Assembly: GCA_009917695.1 (NCBI GenBank)
Contig: JAACJG010000003.1
Span: 1 to 64,000, forward strand
DNA from: Candidatus Rifleibacterium amylolyticum
GTDB taxonomy: Bacteria; Muiribacteriota; Ozemobacteria; Ozemobacterales; Ozemobacteraceae
DNA length: 64,000 bases
Reading direction: 5' to 3'
Part shown: positions 9,203 through 18,351 of the stretch, one piece after another
How the letters are laid out: each line of letters opens with the position of its first letter
How positions within the stretch are numbered: position 1 is the stretch's first letter
The notes under the pieces: model-generated
Told to the model about the DNA's origin: nothing
The model's database searches: none
The model's input: only the letters and a program-made list of their open reading frames with translations
Made by a program: the position numbers and the translations under genes

Positions 9203-11248
9203 TCAATAGCCGCTTTCGTAGCGTTGCGTCATCTGGTCGTAGGCGGCGAGCTTGGCTTCGAGTTTGCTGTCTTCGACACCATATCTGAAGCGGCCGGTGT
9301 CATCGGGGTAGGCTTTGAGATAAAATTCCAGCCAGAATTCCTGGCGCTCGTGGTTGTATTCAGCGCGAGCTTCCCAGCAATGCAGGTCTCTGGTGATACC
9401 TATAGTCAGAGGACTGAACTTATGAGTGAGATGATTGAAATTGCCCGAGGTTGAAACCTGCCACAGAGGACGTATTGTCGCGGTGTAATTGAACGAAGTA
9501 TTGGTAATCTGCTTGTATTTATGAGGGTAGGTCAAGCTGGTGTCAAACGACCAGAGGTTCGAAGACAGTCGATAACGGGCATTCATATTGCCTGGCACCA
9601 GTCTGGTCAAATCCATCTTTTCGAGCGAAACATCGTCTGGCACATAGTCGCGACGCAGAAAGAACTCCCACGTACGGTAGGCATCGGTTCTGGAGCGCCG
9701 CGTGTAATCCCAGTAGACCTGTTCAAGTCTGCTTCTTACACGATTGTAATTAAAGTTGATCGGGTTGAGCGTCCATGAATCCTCGCTGAAGCGCAGTCGG
9801 GTCGAAAATACGTCAGTGCTGGTAAAAGAGTCGAACTGAAATGGCGATTTACCCTTGGAAGTTGAAATATTGTAGTTGAATTCCATGTTCGCCACTTTTG
9901 AAAACTTGTGATTGGCACGCACCATGGTCGAGCCGTTCTCACGCTCGATACCGCCTGAATAAAAGTTCTTCTGGAAGTTGTATGATGGCGTCAGATCGAA
10001 GCGCTCATGCACCTGAATAGTCGGAACCGTGAAATTAAGTCTGAAATCTTTCTTTTCCGTGTCCTTTTTATCACTCAGATCGCCTTCTTCGTAACGGCCA
10101 TACATACCAGAGAAATTCATGGTCAGAGGCACTCCCGGGGTTGTGTAAGCCGGAAAACTGAAGTTCACCTCGGGCAGGCGGTTTAGTATCTGATAACCCT
10201 TGTCGAGGTCGTATTTGTCGCCGTCGAGATCATAAAATTTGTTGGCGGTAACCGAAACATTCATAAAACTGAATACCGGTCGATAGCTCATCTGCACCGT
10301 CAAATCCTGATTTTCTGCCTGACCCGTATACTGGTCTCCGGTGTAGTTAACGCTGGTGTTCACCGTTTCACCGCTGGCAAAACGATGGTTGTGCGTCAGA
10401 TTGATCTGCGTGTTCTTATGATTTCGCTTGCTCTCATCGAGATGATACAGGTAAATCGAACCGTTGCTTGTTTCGCTCAAGTTCCAGGTACCATTAAAGC
10501 CATAACCGCTGCCACGTTTTTCAAACAAATCAGCATTGAAACGCCCTGATATAGCGCTGTTAATCTCAAGATCCGTCGATAATTTGAAAAATATACCGTC
10601 AATCTGTGACATGCCCTGACGCGTGTTGAAAAACTTCTCGCTCTTTCTAAATACGCTGTGATCGCGACCACGACGGTAGAGAGTTTTACCTTTCCACTTC
10701 AGACGCAGGTTTTCCATGGTCATTGATTTTTCCGGGTAACTGTCGATGACATCTGCGCTGATTCGATAATGCGGGTGCTCGAAATTATCGCAGGTAGTCT
10801 GCATCACCTCTTTGGCAATGCTGTGTCGCGGGCTTACATAAACCTCCTTCGCGCTGAAAAAATTGCGGTTCTTGATGATCTGGGCATCACGCATCCAGCC
10901 TTCGCCTTTTTGCATGTTGTAAACGAGAAAATCACCTTTGGTCTGGTCGTAACCTTTCCAGAAATCGACGTCGCCCTGGGCAAAAATGTCTTGAGTTTTT
11001 GTATTGGCCTGAATGTTTTCGGCGCTGATTTTCATGTCCTGATAGGAAATGAACGCCTTACCTTTGGTTACCACCTGTTCAGCTTTGGTGCGATATTCAA
11101 GATAGTCTCCCTGAATAGTGATAGGAAACTTCTGAGCATCCATGGAAGGCACATCGAATGCGCATGCGGAAAACATTTCGCCCCAAAAAAGCGAAATAAG
11201 CAGAATAACAGGCAGGATTCGGTAGATTTGTCTGCTGTTAAAGCACAA
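9203..11248 (-). CDS. lptD: LptD/OstA-family outer-membrane LPS assembly protein
   Basis: A 681-residue exported protein. A signal-like segment (about 9-30) is followed by an OstA/LptA-type domain (about 40-125: ITIQGDYLEYR..., then repeating strands such as DIFAQGDVDFWKG), and then a long series of amphipathic strands typical of the LptD barrel. In LptD the barrel, with LptE, inserts LPS into the outer leaflet. The protein is shorter than E. coli LptD (784) but similar to those of many non-proteobacteria. The only start preceding the signal peptide is a TTG at 11248, without a good ribosome site; an internal ATG would remove the export signal. It lies 192 bp downstream of the lysC stop, on the same strand. 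Confidence 0.8.
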   Translation of the reverse strand: MCFNSRQIYRILPVILLISLFWGEMFSACAFDVPSMDAQKFPITIQGDYLEYRTKAEQVVTKGKAFISYQDMKISAENIQANTKTQDIFAQGDVDFWKGYDQTKGDFLVYNMQKGEGWMRDAQIIKNRNFFSAKEVYVSPRHSIAKEVMQTTCDNFEHPHYRISADVIDSYPEKSMTMENLRLKWKGKTLYRRGRDHSVFRKSEKFFNTRQGMSQIDGIFFKLSTDLEINSAISGRFNADLFEKRGSGYGFNGTWNLSETSNGSIYLYHLDESKRNHKNTQINLTHNHRFASGETVNTSVNYTGDQYTGQAENQDLTVQMSYRPVFSFMNVSVTANKFYDLDGDKYDLDKGYQILNRLPEVNFSFPAYTTPGVPLTMNFSGMYGRYEEGDLSDKKDTEKKDFRLNFTVPTIQVHERFDLTPSYNFQKNFYSGGIERENGSTMVRANHKFSKVANMEFNYNISTSKGKSPFQFDSFTSTDVFSTRLRFSEDSWTLNPINFNYNRVRSRLEQVYWDYTRRSRTDAYRTWEFFLRRDYVPDDVSLEKMDLTRLVPGNMNARYRLSSNLWSFDTSLTYPHKYKQITNTSFNYTATIRPLWQVSTSGNFNHLTHKFSPLTIGITRDLHCWEARAEYNHERQEFWLEFYLKAYPDDTGRFRYGVEDSKLEAKLAAYDQMTQRYESGY

Positions 11249-11418
11249 TTTAATATATTTCCCGCATTATGTTTCGCAGAAAGCTGGTTTTCCACTTCCT
11301 GCATCTCTAGTATCGACTCTCAGGCTTCCCACATTGAGAATTTTTTGCGCGCGCCGACAGAGACGTGACTTGCAGACAAATATCGTTTTTGAGAATTACT
11401 GAAATATAATGTTTACAC

Positions 11419-11432
11419 GGGCTCTCGGCAGG
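11419..11432 (+). repeat. Solo 5' arm of the dispersed structured element
   Basis: GGGC-TCTC-GGCAGG matches the 5' arm of copies 1-3, including the bulge sequence, but I see no matching CCTGCC-TGC-GCCC arm nearby. It begins 9 bp beyond the lysC stop codon. It is probably a decayed or truncated copy. Confidence 0.5.
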
Positions 11433-11440
11433 TGATGGGG

Positions 11441-12643
11441 TCAGCGGAGTATAGCTTGATGCAGGTTTTCGAGGGCGGGTTTGAGCTGAGTTTTTTCGAT
11501 GGCGAAGCTCAATCTTATGCCATCATGCTGTTCTATTACTGGTGATATCGAAGACAGGCCGGCGGCAAAAGTGGCGGCCAGTTCGGGGTTATTACGCAGT
11601 CCGCAGCCGACGAGGCTCAGGGTAGACAGGTTGGCGAAACAGTCAACTTCTTCAGCACCAAGTCGGTGCGCCTGTTCCCAGCAGAAGGGAAGTGCGGCAA
11701 AGGAGTCGGTGCGGCGAAAACCGATTCGCAGGCTTCCCTGATGCTGGTTATAAGCCTTCCACTGCATCATGATCGGTGTAAAAGGCTGTTCCTGCAACTC
11801 GCGCATAAAAAGGTCATCTGGTTTGGCCAGGCCATGAATACGGGTGTAAACCAGGCGGTTGTCACAGGTTATGCTTTTGACCGGAATCTGATCGTCACCG
11901 TCTGGCCCGACGACGCTGCCTTCTGCCTGAGAAAAACTCGAACGCACATGAATGCGGATTTCGCAGTCGCGTGCGCTGGAAACGGCTCGCGGATGCAGTA
12001 TGCCGTTGCCAAAAGCAGCCAGAGTCAGCATTTCGTCATAATCAAGATGCCATACTTTACGGGCATCAGGAATTATGCGCGGATCTGCCGTATAAATACC
12101 GTCTTCGTCGGTATATTTTTCGCAGACTTTCTGACCGAGTTCGCGTGCCAGAATGACGGCAGTCAGATCAGATCCACCGCGGCCAAGCGTAGTCAGATCG
12201 CCATCGGCGGTTATTCCCTGAAAACCGGCGACCACAGCGACACTGCCGGGTTCGAGAAACCGCGCCAGGTTGTTGCGCCGGCCAATCTGCACAATATTGT
12301 AGTCATCGCCCTGCAGCTCAGAAAGCAGATGCAGGTTAAAAGCGTTATAGGATCGCGCCCGTATGCCGAGGCGGGTAAGCGCGCTGGCCATAAGTGAAGC
12401 GCTGACCATCTCACCAGTGGCCATGATATTGTCGAGTTCACGGCGGTCAGGCACCGGGGTTATTTTATTCATCAGCTCGATCAGATCATCGGTTGTATCG
12501 CCCATGGCAGAGACGACGACAACCATTCGACAGCCTTTGGCCGCGCGGGCGGCGATGCGCTCGGCCACGCGCGTTATGCGCTCAACAGAGCCCATCGATG
12601 AACCGCCAAACTTCTGTATCAGGACATCGCCATTGGCAAACAT
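11441..12643 (-). CDS. lysC: Aspartate kinase
   Basis: A 400-residue aspartokinase: phosphorylation of aspartate, the entry step to Lys, Thr, Met and diaminopimelate. The kinase domain has KFGGSSMGS at residues 11-19 and the FQG-IT-DGDLTTLGRGGSD substrate/ATP segment near 160, followed by YTDEDGIYTADPR. The C-terminal part (about 280-400) is the regulatory ACT region and is rather divergent. It starts 4 bp after the homoserine-dehydrogenase-like gene, so the two are co-translated. Diaminopimelate supply links it loosely with murA, but they are in separate operons. Confidence 0.93.
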   Translation of the reverse strand: MFANGDVLIQKFGGSSMGSVERITRVAERIAARAAKGCRMVVVVSAMGDTTDDLIELMNKITPVPDRRELDNIMATGEMVSASLMASALTRLGIRARSYNAFNLHLLSELQGDDYNIVQIGRRNNLARFLEPGSVAVVAGFQGITADGDLTTLGRGGSDLTAVILARELGQKVCEKYTDEDGIYTADPRIIPDARKVWHLDYDEMLTLAAFGNGILHPRAVSSARDCEIRIHVRSSFSQAEGSVVGPDGDDQIPVKSITCDNRLVYTRIHGLAKPDDLFMRELQEQPFTPIMMQWKAYNQHQGSLRIGFRRTDSFAALPFCWEQAHRLGAEEVDCFANLSTLSLVGCGLRNNPELAATFAAGLSSISPVIEQHDGIRLSFAIEKTQLKPALENLHQAILR

Positions 12644-12647
12644 TTTT

Positions 12648-13829
12648 TCAGTCCCGTCTTAAAAAACGGAAACAGGCGCGTACACCCGCCAGTTTAACCT
12701 GTTCGCCAATCTGCATCAGCACTGTATCGATTATGCTGCGCCTGGTTTTGCCGGTGATGATTACCAGGTTCTGTCGCAATTTATCAGCGGTTTCACGTGA
12801 AACTTCAACAGCCGGTTGATGGATTTTTTCGATATCGATTCCGGCCCGGTTGAACAACTGTAAAATAGTGGCCAGAGTATCGCTCATGTTGATCATATTG
12901 AAACGCAGATAATAGCAGTCGGAAAAATCCTCTACTTCGCCGTTGAACAAACTCATATCAGACCGCTGCGCATTGTACAGCTCCAGATCACTGAGAACTG
13001 CGCGCACCTGACTCTCATAACTGGTGCCAGGAGCTGAATACACATGTGATCCACCTGACTCAGTTTTGAAATAGATTATTTCAGAGCCGGCACGAGCCTG
13101 GGCTAGAAGAAAAGCTGATGGAATCATGCAGGGTTCGACGACGGCGCGAACTCTTGCTGAATCGATCTGAACGAGACCAAGCAATCTGATCGAACAACCA
13201 AGTTCGCGGGCAATTTCAACATCATGGCATGAAAGCGTGCTGATGCCGGCGGTCTTGATCAATTCTGGCCTGACAATCAAACCATAAACAGAGGCGATCT
13301 GCAGAACCAGTCGATTTCGCGTTATGATTCCATGCAGGTTCTGGCTGGGGTTGCCGGTGGCTATATTTTCCCATTGGGCTTCATGAATGGCTTCTTCCAG
13401 AGTCTTACCTGCTGTTTCCATGCGGCTTAGAACATAACTGGCCACAGAATCGTTTTGGACAAGAATTTGATCGGGCCGGCCAACAGCATTATCAGCAGCG
13501 GCAATGCGAAGAAAAGCAAAAGTCCCGCCAGTTGCAGCACTGAACAGAGTTTTCTTAGATTCACCAGCCAGCAGGCGGTCAATTGCCAGCTCGGCGTCTG
13601 TTGTGATAACGGTAGACGGGAACTGCTTGAGATTACCGTTTCCCGCAAAATGAATGGCGGTATCGACTGCCGCAAAAAAGTCGCCTGACTCGAATGCCGC
13701 CCAGGGTTTATCAACATTCTCACGGCCAAGGACTGGAATACGCAAAAGATCCTCACGACCAAGACGGGTGAGGATCTTCTGAAGTTCAGCCTGCCAGGGA
13801 GGCAGGTTGATGAAGCCGACAGACTGCAT
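12648..13829 (-). CDS. Homoserine dehydrogenase homologue lacking catalytic residues, with ACT domain
   Basis: A 393-residue protein that follows homoserine dehydrogenase order: shortened N-terminal region, catalytic-domain fold (ASYVLSRM matches the family NYILTxM; SCHDVEIARELGC-IRLLGL matches DxxYAxELGYxIKLL) and a C-terminal ACT domain (about 305-385). Key features are missing. The N-terminus has no GxGxxG. The family VVTANKALLA reads VITTDAELAI. The GYAEADPxxDVxGxDAAxK segment reads NIATGNPSQNLHGIITRN, losing the catalytic Glu, Asp and Lys. It is therefore unlikely to be an active oxidoreductase. A regulatory partner of the adjacent aspartokinase is my inference. Its ATG overlaps the lpdA stop by 1 bp. 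Confidence 0.75.
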   Translation of the reverse strand: MQSVGFINLPPWQAELQKILTRLGREDLLRIPVLGRENVDKPWAAFESGDFFAAVDTAIHFAGNGNLKQFPSTVITTDAELAIDRLLAGESKKTLFSAATGGTFAFLRIAAADNAVGRPDQILVQNDSVASYVLSRMETAGKTLEEAIHEAQWENIATGNPSQNLHGIITRNRLVLQIASVYGLIVRPELIKTAGISTLSCHDVEIARELGCSIRLLGLVQIDSARVRAVVEPCMIPSAFLLAQARAGSEIIYFKTESGGSHVYSAPGTSYESQVRAVLSDLELYNAQRSDMSLFNGEVEDFSDCYYLRFNMINMSDTLATILQLFNRAGIDIEKIHQPAVEVSRETADKLRQNLVIITGKTRRSIIDTVLMQIGEQVKLAGVRACFRFLRRD

Positions 13830-15208
13830 CAGCCGTGAACTCCTTCGCCGCTGGCGTTTTCGACTGATTCCATAAAAGCTTCTGAAAGCGTGGGATGCGG
13901 GTGAATCATCATGCCGAAAGCATGGCTGTCTATTGAGAATTGCGACATCATGGTGGCTTCGTTGATGATATTGCTGGCTTCGGGGCCCCAGATAACAGCG
14001 CCAAGAAGCTTGCCGTCAGTGGACAGCAGAGTTTTGATCTGGCCGTCGCCTTCGCCGGCGGTCAGAGCTTTGCCATTCGCCGAGAACATACTGCGCCCGG
14101 TTTTATATTCGATCTGTCGCTCCTTGAGCTGCTCTTCGTTAAGGCCGACCCAGGCGATCTCAGGATGCGTATAAACACAGGAAGGCACCAGCGAATAATC
14201 GGCCGCCACCTTTTCTCCCTGCCATTTTGCGGCAAGAATCATGGCATCGTAACTCGCCTTGTGGGCAAGCATTGGGCCTTTAACCGCATCGCCGATAGCG
14301 TAAACATCGGGCTCTGAAGTCATAAAATCATCGTCGATTTTGATGAAACCTTTATCGGTTTCGAGCTGCAGATCCGAATCCTGCATGAAACTCATGTTAA
14401 CGCGGCGGCCGACAGCGATAAGAACCTTGTCGAATTCACGTTCATTGCCGTCTATTGTGGCGACAGCCCGGCCATTCTTTTCGACCAGCGCTTCGACCTT
14501 TTTGCCGACGAGAATCTCAAGACCGGCTTTTTTAAAGACTGGCAGCAGCCTTTTGGCGGTGGCGTTATCGAGACCAGGCAATATTTGCGGCATCATTTCG
14601 ACAATGCATACCTTGCTGCCGAATTCGGCAAACACCTGGCCAAGCTCGATGCCGATGACACCGCCACCAACGACGAGAAGGCTTTCGGGAACCTTGTCAG
14701 CGTTGAGCGCTTCGTTGCTTGTCCAGAAAATGTCGCGGTTGGCTGGAAATACGCCAGGCGCAGCCGGCACTGAACCAACGGCCAGACAGACTTTCTTTGC
14801 CTGAATTTCGCTGATCGAGCCATCTTCTGCCTTGGTGATTCTGATTACTTTGTTATTGCAAAGCTGGCCACGGCCATGGAAAATCTTGACACCACTCTTT
14901 TCGAGCAGTTTGACTATACCCTGGCGCAGCTGTAGAGTAATGCGACTTTTGCGCTCCTGCACCTTCTGCCAGTCAAAACCGGCTTCAGAACAGGTTAAAC
15001 CAAAATCAGCCGCATTTTTGAGCAGATGATAACTGCGCGAGGAAGCGAGCAAAGCCTTGGTAGGAATGCAGCCCCAGTTTAGACAGGTGCCGCCAAATTC
15101 TTCGGCAGCATCGACAATAGCGACCTGCCAGCCTTTGCGGGCCATGCGTGCAGCCAGCGGATAGCCACCAGGGCCGCCACCCAGAATCACCAGATCGAAG
15201 TTCTGCAT
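13829..15208 (-). CDS. lpdA: Dihydrolipoamide dehydrogenase (E3)
   Basis: A 459-residue FAD/NAD flavoprotein that reoxidises dihydrolipoamide of 2-oxoacid dehydrogenase or glycine-cleavage complexes. FAD motif GGGPGG is at 10-15; the redox disulfide is Cys42/Cys47 (GGTCLNWGCIPTK); the NAD motif is GGGVIGIE; the second FAD motif is YAIGDAVKGPMLAHKA; the catalytic His lies in MMIHPHPTLSEAF near the C-terminus. The ATG at 15208 follows the accB stop by 1 bp and has AGGTG 6 bp upstream; a GTG 9 bp earlier is less likely. No E1/E2 genes are nearby, so its complex cannot be named. Confidence 0.95.
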   Translation of the reverse strand: MQNFDLVILGGGPGGYPLAARMARKGWQVAIVDAAEEFGGTCLNWGCIPTKALLASSRSYHLLKNAADFGLTCSEAGFDWQKVQERKSRITLQLRQGIVKLLEKSGVKIFHGRGQLCNNKVIRITKAEDGSISEIQAKKVCLAVGSVPAAPGVFPANRDIFWTSNEALNADKVPESLLVVGGGVIGIELGQVFAEFGSKVCIVEMMPQILPGLDNATAKRLLPVFKKAGLEILVGKKVEALVEKNGRAVATIDGNEREFDKVLIAVGRRVNMSFMQDSDLQLETDKGFIKIDDDFMTSEPDVYAIGDAVKGPMLAHKASYDAMILAAKWQGEKVAADYSLVPSCVYTHPEIAWVGLNEEQLKERQIEYKTGRSMFSANGKALTAGEGDGQIKTLLSTDGKLLGAVIWGPEASNIINEATMMSQFSIDSHAFGMMIHPHPTLSEAFMESVENASGEGVHG

Positions 15209-15209
15209 A

Positions 15210-15731
15210 TCAATCACCTATATGAAACAGAACAGCTCCCTTTTCCACGGGTTTGCCGTTCTCAAGCAGTATTTTTACAACTTTTCCGGCTTTGTCGGCC
15301 TTGATTTCGTTCATCATCTTCATCGCTTCAACTATGCAGACGGTCTGACCGACAGCTACGCTGTCGCCTTCCTTGCAGAAAGGCTCAGATGTCGGTGACG
15401 GAGCTCGATAAAAGGTGCCAGCCATGGGCGAAATTAATTTATGATGTTTGGTATCAGCTTCTACCGGCTTTTCAGCCGCTGCAGCTTTTGCATTACTGCT
15501 TATCGACGCAACAGGAGCCTCAAAACTTGGCATTGCCGGCATATAAGCCTGGGTTGCCGGTATCTGAACAGTTTGCATCTGCACATTACCATGCTTTTTG
15601 AGTTTGAGCTTCATCTGGGAAGTTTCGAGATCTATTTCAGCCAGCTTGTTTTCACCCATAAAACGGATGATTTCGACAACCTGATCAACGACCTGGCCTT
15701 CTGAGTTCTGAACAGTCCTGGTTTTTGCCAT
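15210..15731 (-). CDS. accB: Biotin carboxyl carrier protein of acetyl-CoA carboxylase
   Basis: A 173-residue AccB. The N-terminal 50 residues carry the AccB-specific helix/strand region (VVEIIRFM...LKLKKHG). A Pro/Ala-rich linker follows, then the biotinyl domain (about 100-173), with [13 protein letters not shown] and the biotinylation motif EAMKM (Lys138). AccB carries biotin between biotin carboxylase and carboxyltransferase in fatty-acid synthesis. accC, its usual partner, is absent from the window; here it is coupled to lpdA instead. AGAGG lies about 7 bp before the ATG and a promoter upstream. Confidence 0.95.
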   Translation of the reverse strand: MAKTRTVQNSEGQVVDQVVEIIRFMGENKLAEIDLETSQMKLKLKKHGNVQMQTVQIPATQAYMPAMPSFEAPVASISSNAKAAAAEKPVEADTKHHKLISPMAGTFYRAPSPTSEPFCKEGDSVAVGQTVCIVEAMKMMNEIKADKAGKVVKILLENGKPVEKGAVLFHIGD

Positions 15732-15758
15732 TTTACTACCTCTTTCTGGAGTCGCCGA

Positions 15759-15788
15759 AGTATATCAGACATCAGAGAGCGGGGTCAA
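15759..15788 (-). promoter_or_regulatory. Promoter of the accB-lpdA-lysC operon
   Basis: On the minus strand TTGACC (15788-15783) and TATACT (15764-15759) are spaced by 18 bp, about 30 bp before the accB start. Confidence 0.7.
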
Positions 15789-15848
15789 CCAGTCGAACGC
15801 AATGTCATTTCCCGATCAAAATCAACAGCCATTCATGGGTTAAAAATG

Positions 15849-15918
15849 GTCATTGCGAGGAGCGTAGCGACGAGGCAATCTTGCTGATCATGAGATTGCT
15901 TCGCTTCTCTCGCAATGA
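15849..15918. repeat. Inverted repeat of the ATTGCGAGGAGCGTAGCGACG family, copy 1
   Basis: The outer arms GTCATTGCGAG and CTCGCAATGAC are perfectly complementary, and the inner GCGTAGCGACGAGGCAATCT / AGATTGCTTCGCTTCTC partly so. Related copies are at 24473-24553, 62223-62324 and, partial, 40868-40904. Palindromes with this sequence occur in intergenic regions of many unrelated bacteria. It lies between the accB promoter and oriC. Confidence 0.8.
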
Positions 15919-16029
15919 CCTCGGTTGAGGCTTTTGCATATGTTATAATCGGTTGATCGATGTGTACATACCTGTCTACTGGTGGTTTGGCTTTATTGGT
16001 TGTTGTTTGCGAATGTCTGGTTTTGCACA

Positions 16030-16260
16030 TTCTCTTTTATTCTATTGTACAATTCAATTTAAATAACATAGTCTTAATATTATTAGAAGCGGTGGAAACT
16101 GTGGAAAAGCATGGTGATAGTTTTGTGAAGCGAAAAACCCCATGTGGATAAGCTTGTTGGCAGTTGGTCTGAGTTTTCTACTGTTTGTCAACATCCGCCA
16201 ATGTTTGAGTTTATCCACAGATTATCCACCGTTTTTCCACATGGTTTTCCAGAATGTTAT
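16030..16260. other. oriC: Chromosomal replication origin (oriC) upstream of dnaA
   Basis: This gene-free region upstream of dnaA holds a cluster of DnaA boxes: TTATCCACA at 16211-16219, TTATCCACC at 16222-16230, TTTTCCACA at 16233-16241, the reverse form TGTGGATAA at 16143-16151 and TGTGGAAAA at 16099-16107. An AT-rich stretch (about 16030-16085, with AATTTAAATAACATAG and TAATATTATTAG) is a candidate unwinding element next to the boxes. The gene context (dnaA immediately downstream, gyrB and gyrA beyond) supports the call. The exact boundaries are inferred. Confidence 0.85.
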
Positions 16261-16283
16261 CAGATCATTAGTATTAAAAATCC

Positions 16284-16312
16284 TTGCGGATAAGGCTTTT
16301 GTCTGCTATGAT
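16284..16312 (+). promoter_or_regulatory. dnaA promoter
   Basis: TTGCGG and TATGAT are separated by exactly 17 bp. The predicted start is about 100 bp before the dnaA ATG. The nearest DnaA box ends about 40 bp upstream, which would allow DnaA autoregulation. Confidence 0.65.
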
Positions 16313-16418
16313 TCAAACATCCCAACCAGCTGAAAGAAACTAATTTTACCCCCGGTAAATTTTTTGTCGGTTTTCGATGTTGGTGTTGTACATAGTCACG
16401 AAGAGGTTGTTGTACATT

Positions 16419-17804
16419 ATGTCGTCTATAGAAACGCTTTGGTCAAAGATAACTGATGAGATCAAGTCCAATGAGAGCGATAAATTCGCCAAGATGTTCC
16501 TGAGTTACGTCACCCCTTCGTCTATTGAAGGCGATGAATTCGTAATGGAAGCGGCGAACGGTTTTTGCCGTGATTACGTAGAACAGCGTTATTCAAAGCT
16601 GATCTGTCGCATTCTGAGCAATCAGCAGCCGGCTCTCAAATACAAACTGGTAACCCGCGCCGGTAAAACCGGCCGGCCAGGTGCAGAAAGCAAGATAACT
16701 CAACCCGTTCTTCCGACCATTGCCAGTGAACCTGCTGTTGAGAAACCGGCAAAACCGGTTTCAGGCAAATATGACGGCATGTTTAACAGCAAATACACGT
16801 TTGATTCTTTTGTTGTCGGCAAAAGCAATCAGTTCGCCTATGCGGTATGTCAGTCGGTAACCCGAAACCCGGGCAATCTGCATAATCCCGTGTTTATTTA
16901 TGGCGCTTCCGGCCTCGGAAAAACACATCTGATGCAGGCCATAGGACAGGAACTCCTCAAGATCAATCCTAAAACCCGCATTGCTTACGTTACTTCTGAA
17001 GCTTTTACCAATGAATTCATCGATTCACTCAAAGACAAGAAGGCTGAAGCCTTTCGCGCAAAGTATCGCAAGATAGATCTGTTGCTGATCGATGACGTTC
17101 AGTTTTTTGCCGGCAAGGAACAGACCCAGGAAGAATTCTTTCACACGTTCAACGAGCTGTTTCAGCAGCGTAAACAGATAGTTCTTACTTCTGATTCTCC
17201 GCCAGACAAGATTCAGCGTCTTGAAGACCGCCTGGCTTCGCGTTTCGCCATGGGTGTTGTGGTTGATGTTCAGCAGCCTGATCTCGAGATGCGCGCGGCC
17301 ATTCTCAAAAAATTCGCCAGCAAATCGATGGTCGAAGTTCCTGATGATGTAATCATGTATCTGGCTCAGGGCGTGGTCTCGCACGTTCGCGCGCTTGAAG
17401 GCGCATTCAACAGCGTTCTGGCTTTTGCCGGCATCATGAACAAGCCAATCAGCAAAGATCTCGTCGATCAGGTGCTCAAAGATCTGCTGCGCGAAAATTC
17501 AGGCGGCAAGATCAGCATTCCCTGGATTCAAAAGCGGGTAGCCGAATTCTACGATATCAGCGAAGATGAATTGACTGGAAAAAGGCGTTCGCAGAACCTG
17601 GTGCTGCCAAGACAGGTTGCTATGCGCCTTTGTCAGATATTTACCGATGCTTCGCTGAATCAGATTGGCGAACGATTCGGTGGTCGCGATCACACTACGG
17701 TCATGCATGCCTGCGATAAGGTTAACAAAAAGCTCAAACAGGAAAAGGACTTCCTCGACGAGTTTGAACGGGTAAAACGCTTCGTCGATCCTGACAAGCA
17801 ATAA
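16419..17804 (+). CDS. dnaA: Chromosomal replication initiator protein DnaA
   Basis: A 461-residue initiator. Domain I is at the N-terminus (ETLWSKITDEI), a short linker to about 125, then the AAA+ domain with Walker A GASGLGKTH (about 162) and Walker B LLLIDDVQFF (about 221), and the C-terminal DNA-binding domain with the signature GGRDHTTVMHACDK (about 421). The ATG at 16419 is chosen because it places LW at the usual distance from the N-terminus; AAGAGG lies 12 bp upstream, a somewhat long spacing. An in-frame ATG at 16377 has no ribosome site. A strong terminator follows, so dnaA is probably monocistronic; dnaN does not follow it, unlike many bacteria. Confidence 0.97.
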   Translation: MSSIETLWSKITDEIKSNESDKFAKMFLSYVTPSSIEGDEFVMEAANGFCRDYVEQRYSKLICRILSNQQPALKYKLVTRAGKTGRPGAESKITQPVLPTIASEPAVEKPAKPVSGKYDGMFNSKYTFDSFVVGKSNQFAYAVCQSVTRNPGNLHNPVFIYGASGLGKTHLMQAIGQELLKINPKTRIAYVTSEAFTNEFIDSLKDKKAEAFRAKYRKIDLLLIDDVQFFAGKEQTQEEFFHTFNELFQQRKQIVLTSDSPPDKIQRLEDRLASRFAMGVVVDVQQPDLEMRAAILKKFASKSMVEVPDDVIMYLAQGVVSHVRALEGAFNSVLAFAGIMNKPISKDLVDQVLKDLLRENSGGKISIPWIQKRVAEFYDISEDELTGKRRSQNLVLPRQVAMRLCQIFTDASLNQIGERFGGRDHTTVMHACDKVNKKLKQEKDFLDEFERVKRFVDPDKQ

Positions 17805-17831
17805 AACATCCAAAAACTGTTTATAAATCAT

Positions 17832-17871
17832 CGCAGGGGTTCAGCAGGTTGAACCCCTGCGATTTTTTTAT
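17832..17871 (+). terminator. Rho-independent terminator of dnaA
   Basis: A 12-bp perfect stem (CGCAGGGGTTCA / TGAACCCCTGCG) with a short loop is followed by A and seven Ts, 27 bp after the dnaA stop. Confidence 0.93.
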
Positions 17872-17943
17872 TAAAGATTCTGCCTTAGTTGGAATTGCCT
17901 ATGTTGCGTAAATTAATAGCAACAAGACTATGCCTTGTTACCC

Positions 17944-18112
17944 GTGCTCTCGACAGGGTTAGGCAGCTCTTACGGCTTCAGCCGTTAGAGATGCGTATGC
18001 AAAGCCTAAACGCTACAACTCTCACCAGGCGCGATATATGGTAAATAGCTATGGCTTTGCGTCAATATTGCCTGGCTCGAAGTTTTCGCTTATGAGATCC
18101 CTGTCTGCGCAC
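17944..18112 (+). repeat. Dispersed structured element, copy 2
   Basis: 169 bp, closely similar to copy 1. Terminal arms pair as GTGC/GCAC and GACAGG/CCTGTC, again with unpaired TCTC (5') and TGC (3'). Both stem segments differ from copy 1 in a compensatory way. The internal hairpin with ACGGCT/AGCCGT is at about 17966-17989. GCAAAGCC (17999-18006) can pair with GGCTTTGC (18053-18060), and CCAGGC (18025-18030) with GCCTGG (18070-18075); these two pairings interleave. It lies between the dnaA terminator and the dciA promoter. The rest of this gene-free stretch (18113-18351) shows nothing I can identify. Confidence 0.78.
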
Positions 18113-18351
18113 TCACAATAAGGATTCCAATCATAACAGAATCTTTACTTTCTAATTGCATTCAGTATTGAAAAAGGCAAAATCTGGCCGCTGACACAAA
18201 TGTATTTTTATCTGCCACGGCAGACCCGCATCTGATAAGGGTTTGTCGGCCAGGCTACAGGTGGTGCTGGTGCCTGTTTTGAGAGTGCCGGGTGCGCCGT
18301 CGCAAGCCTTTTCTAATGCTGATTTCAGGCAAAAATATCTGGCCGGCGAAC

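Noticed and set aside
12648-13829. Annotation as an active homoserine dehydrogenase
   Set aside because: The cofactor and catalytic motifs of the family are absent, so only homology is claimed.
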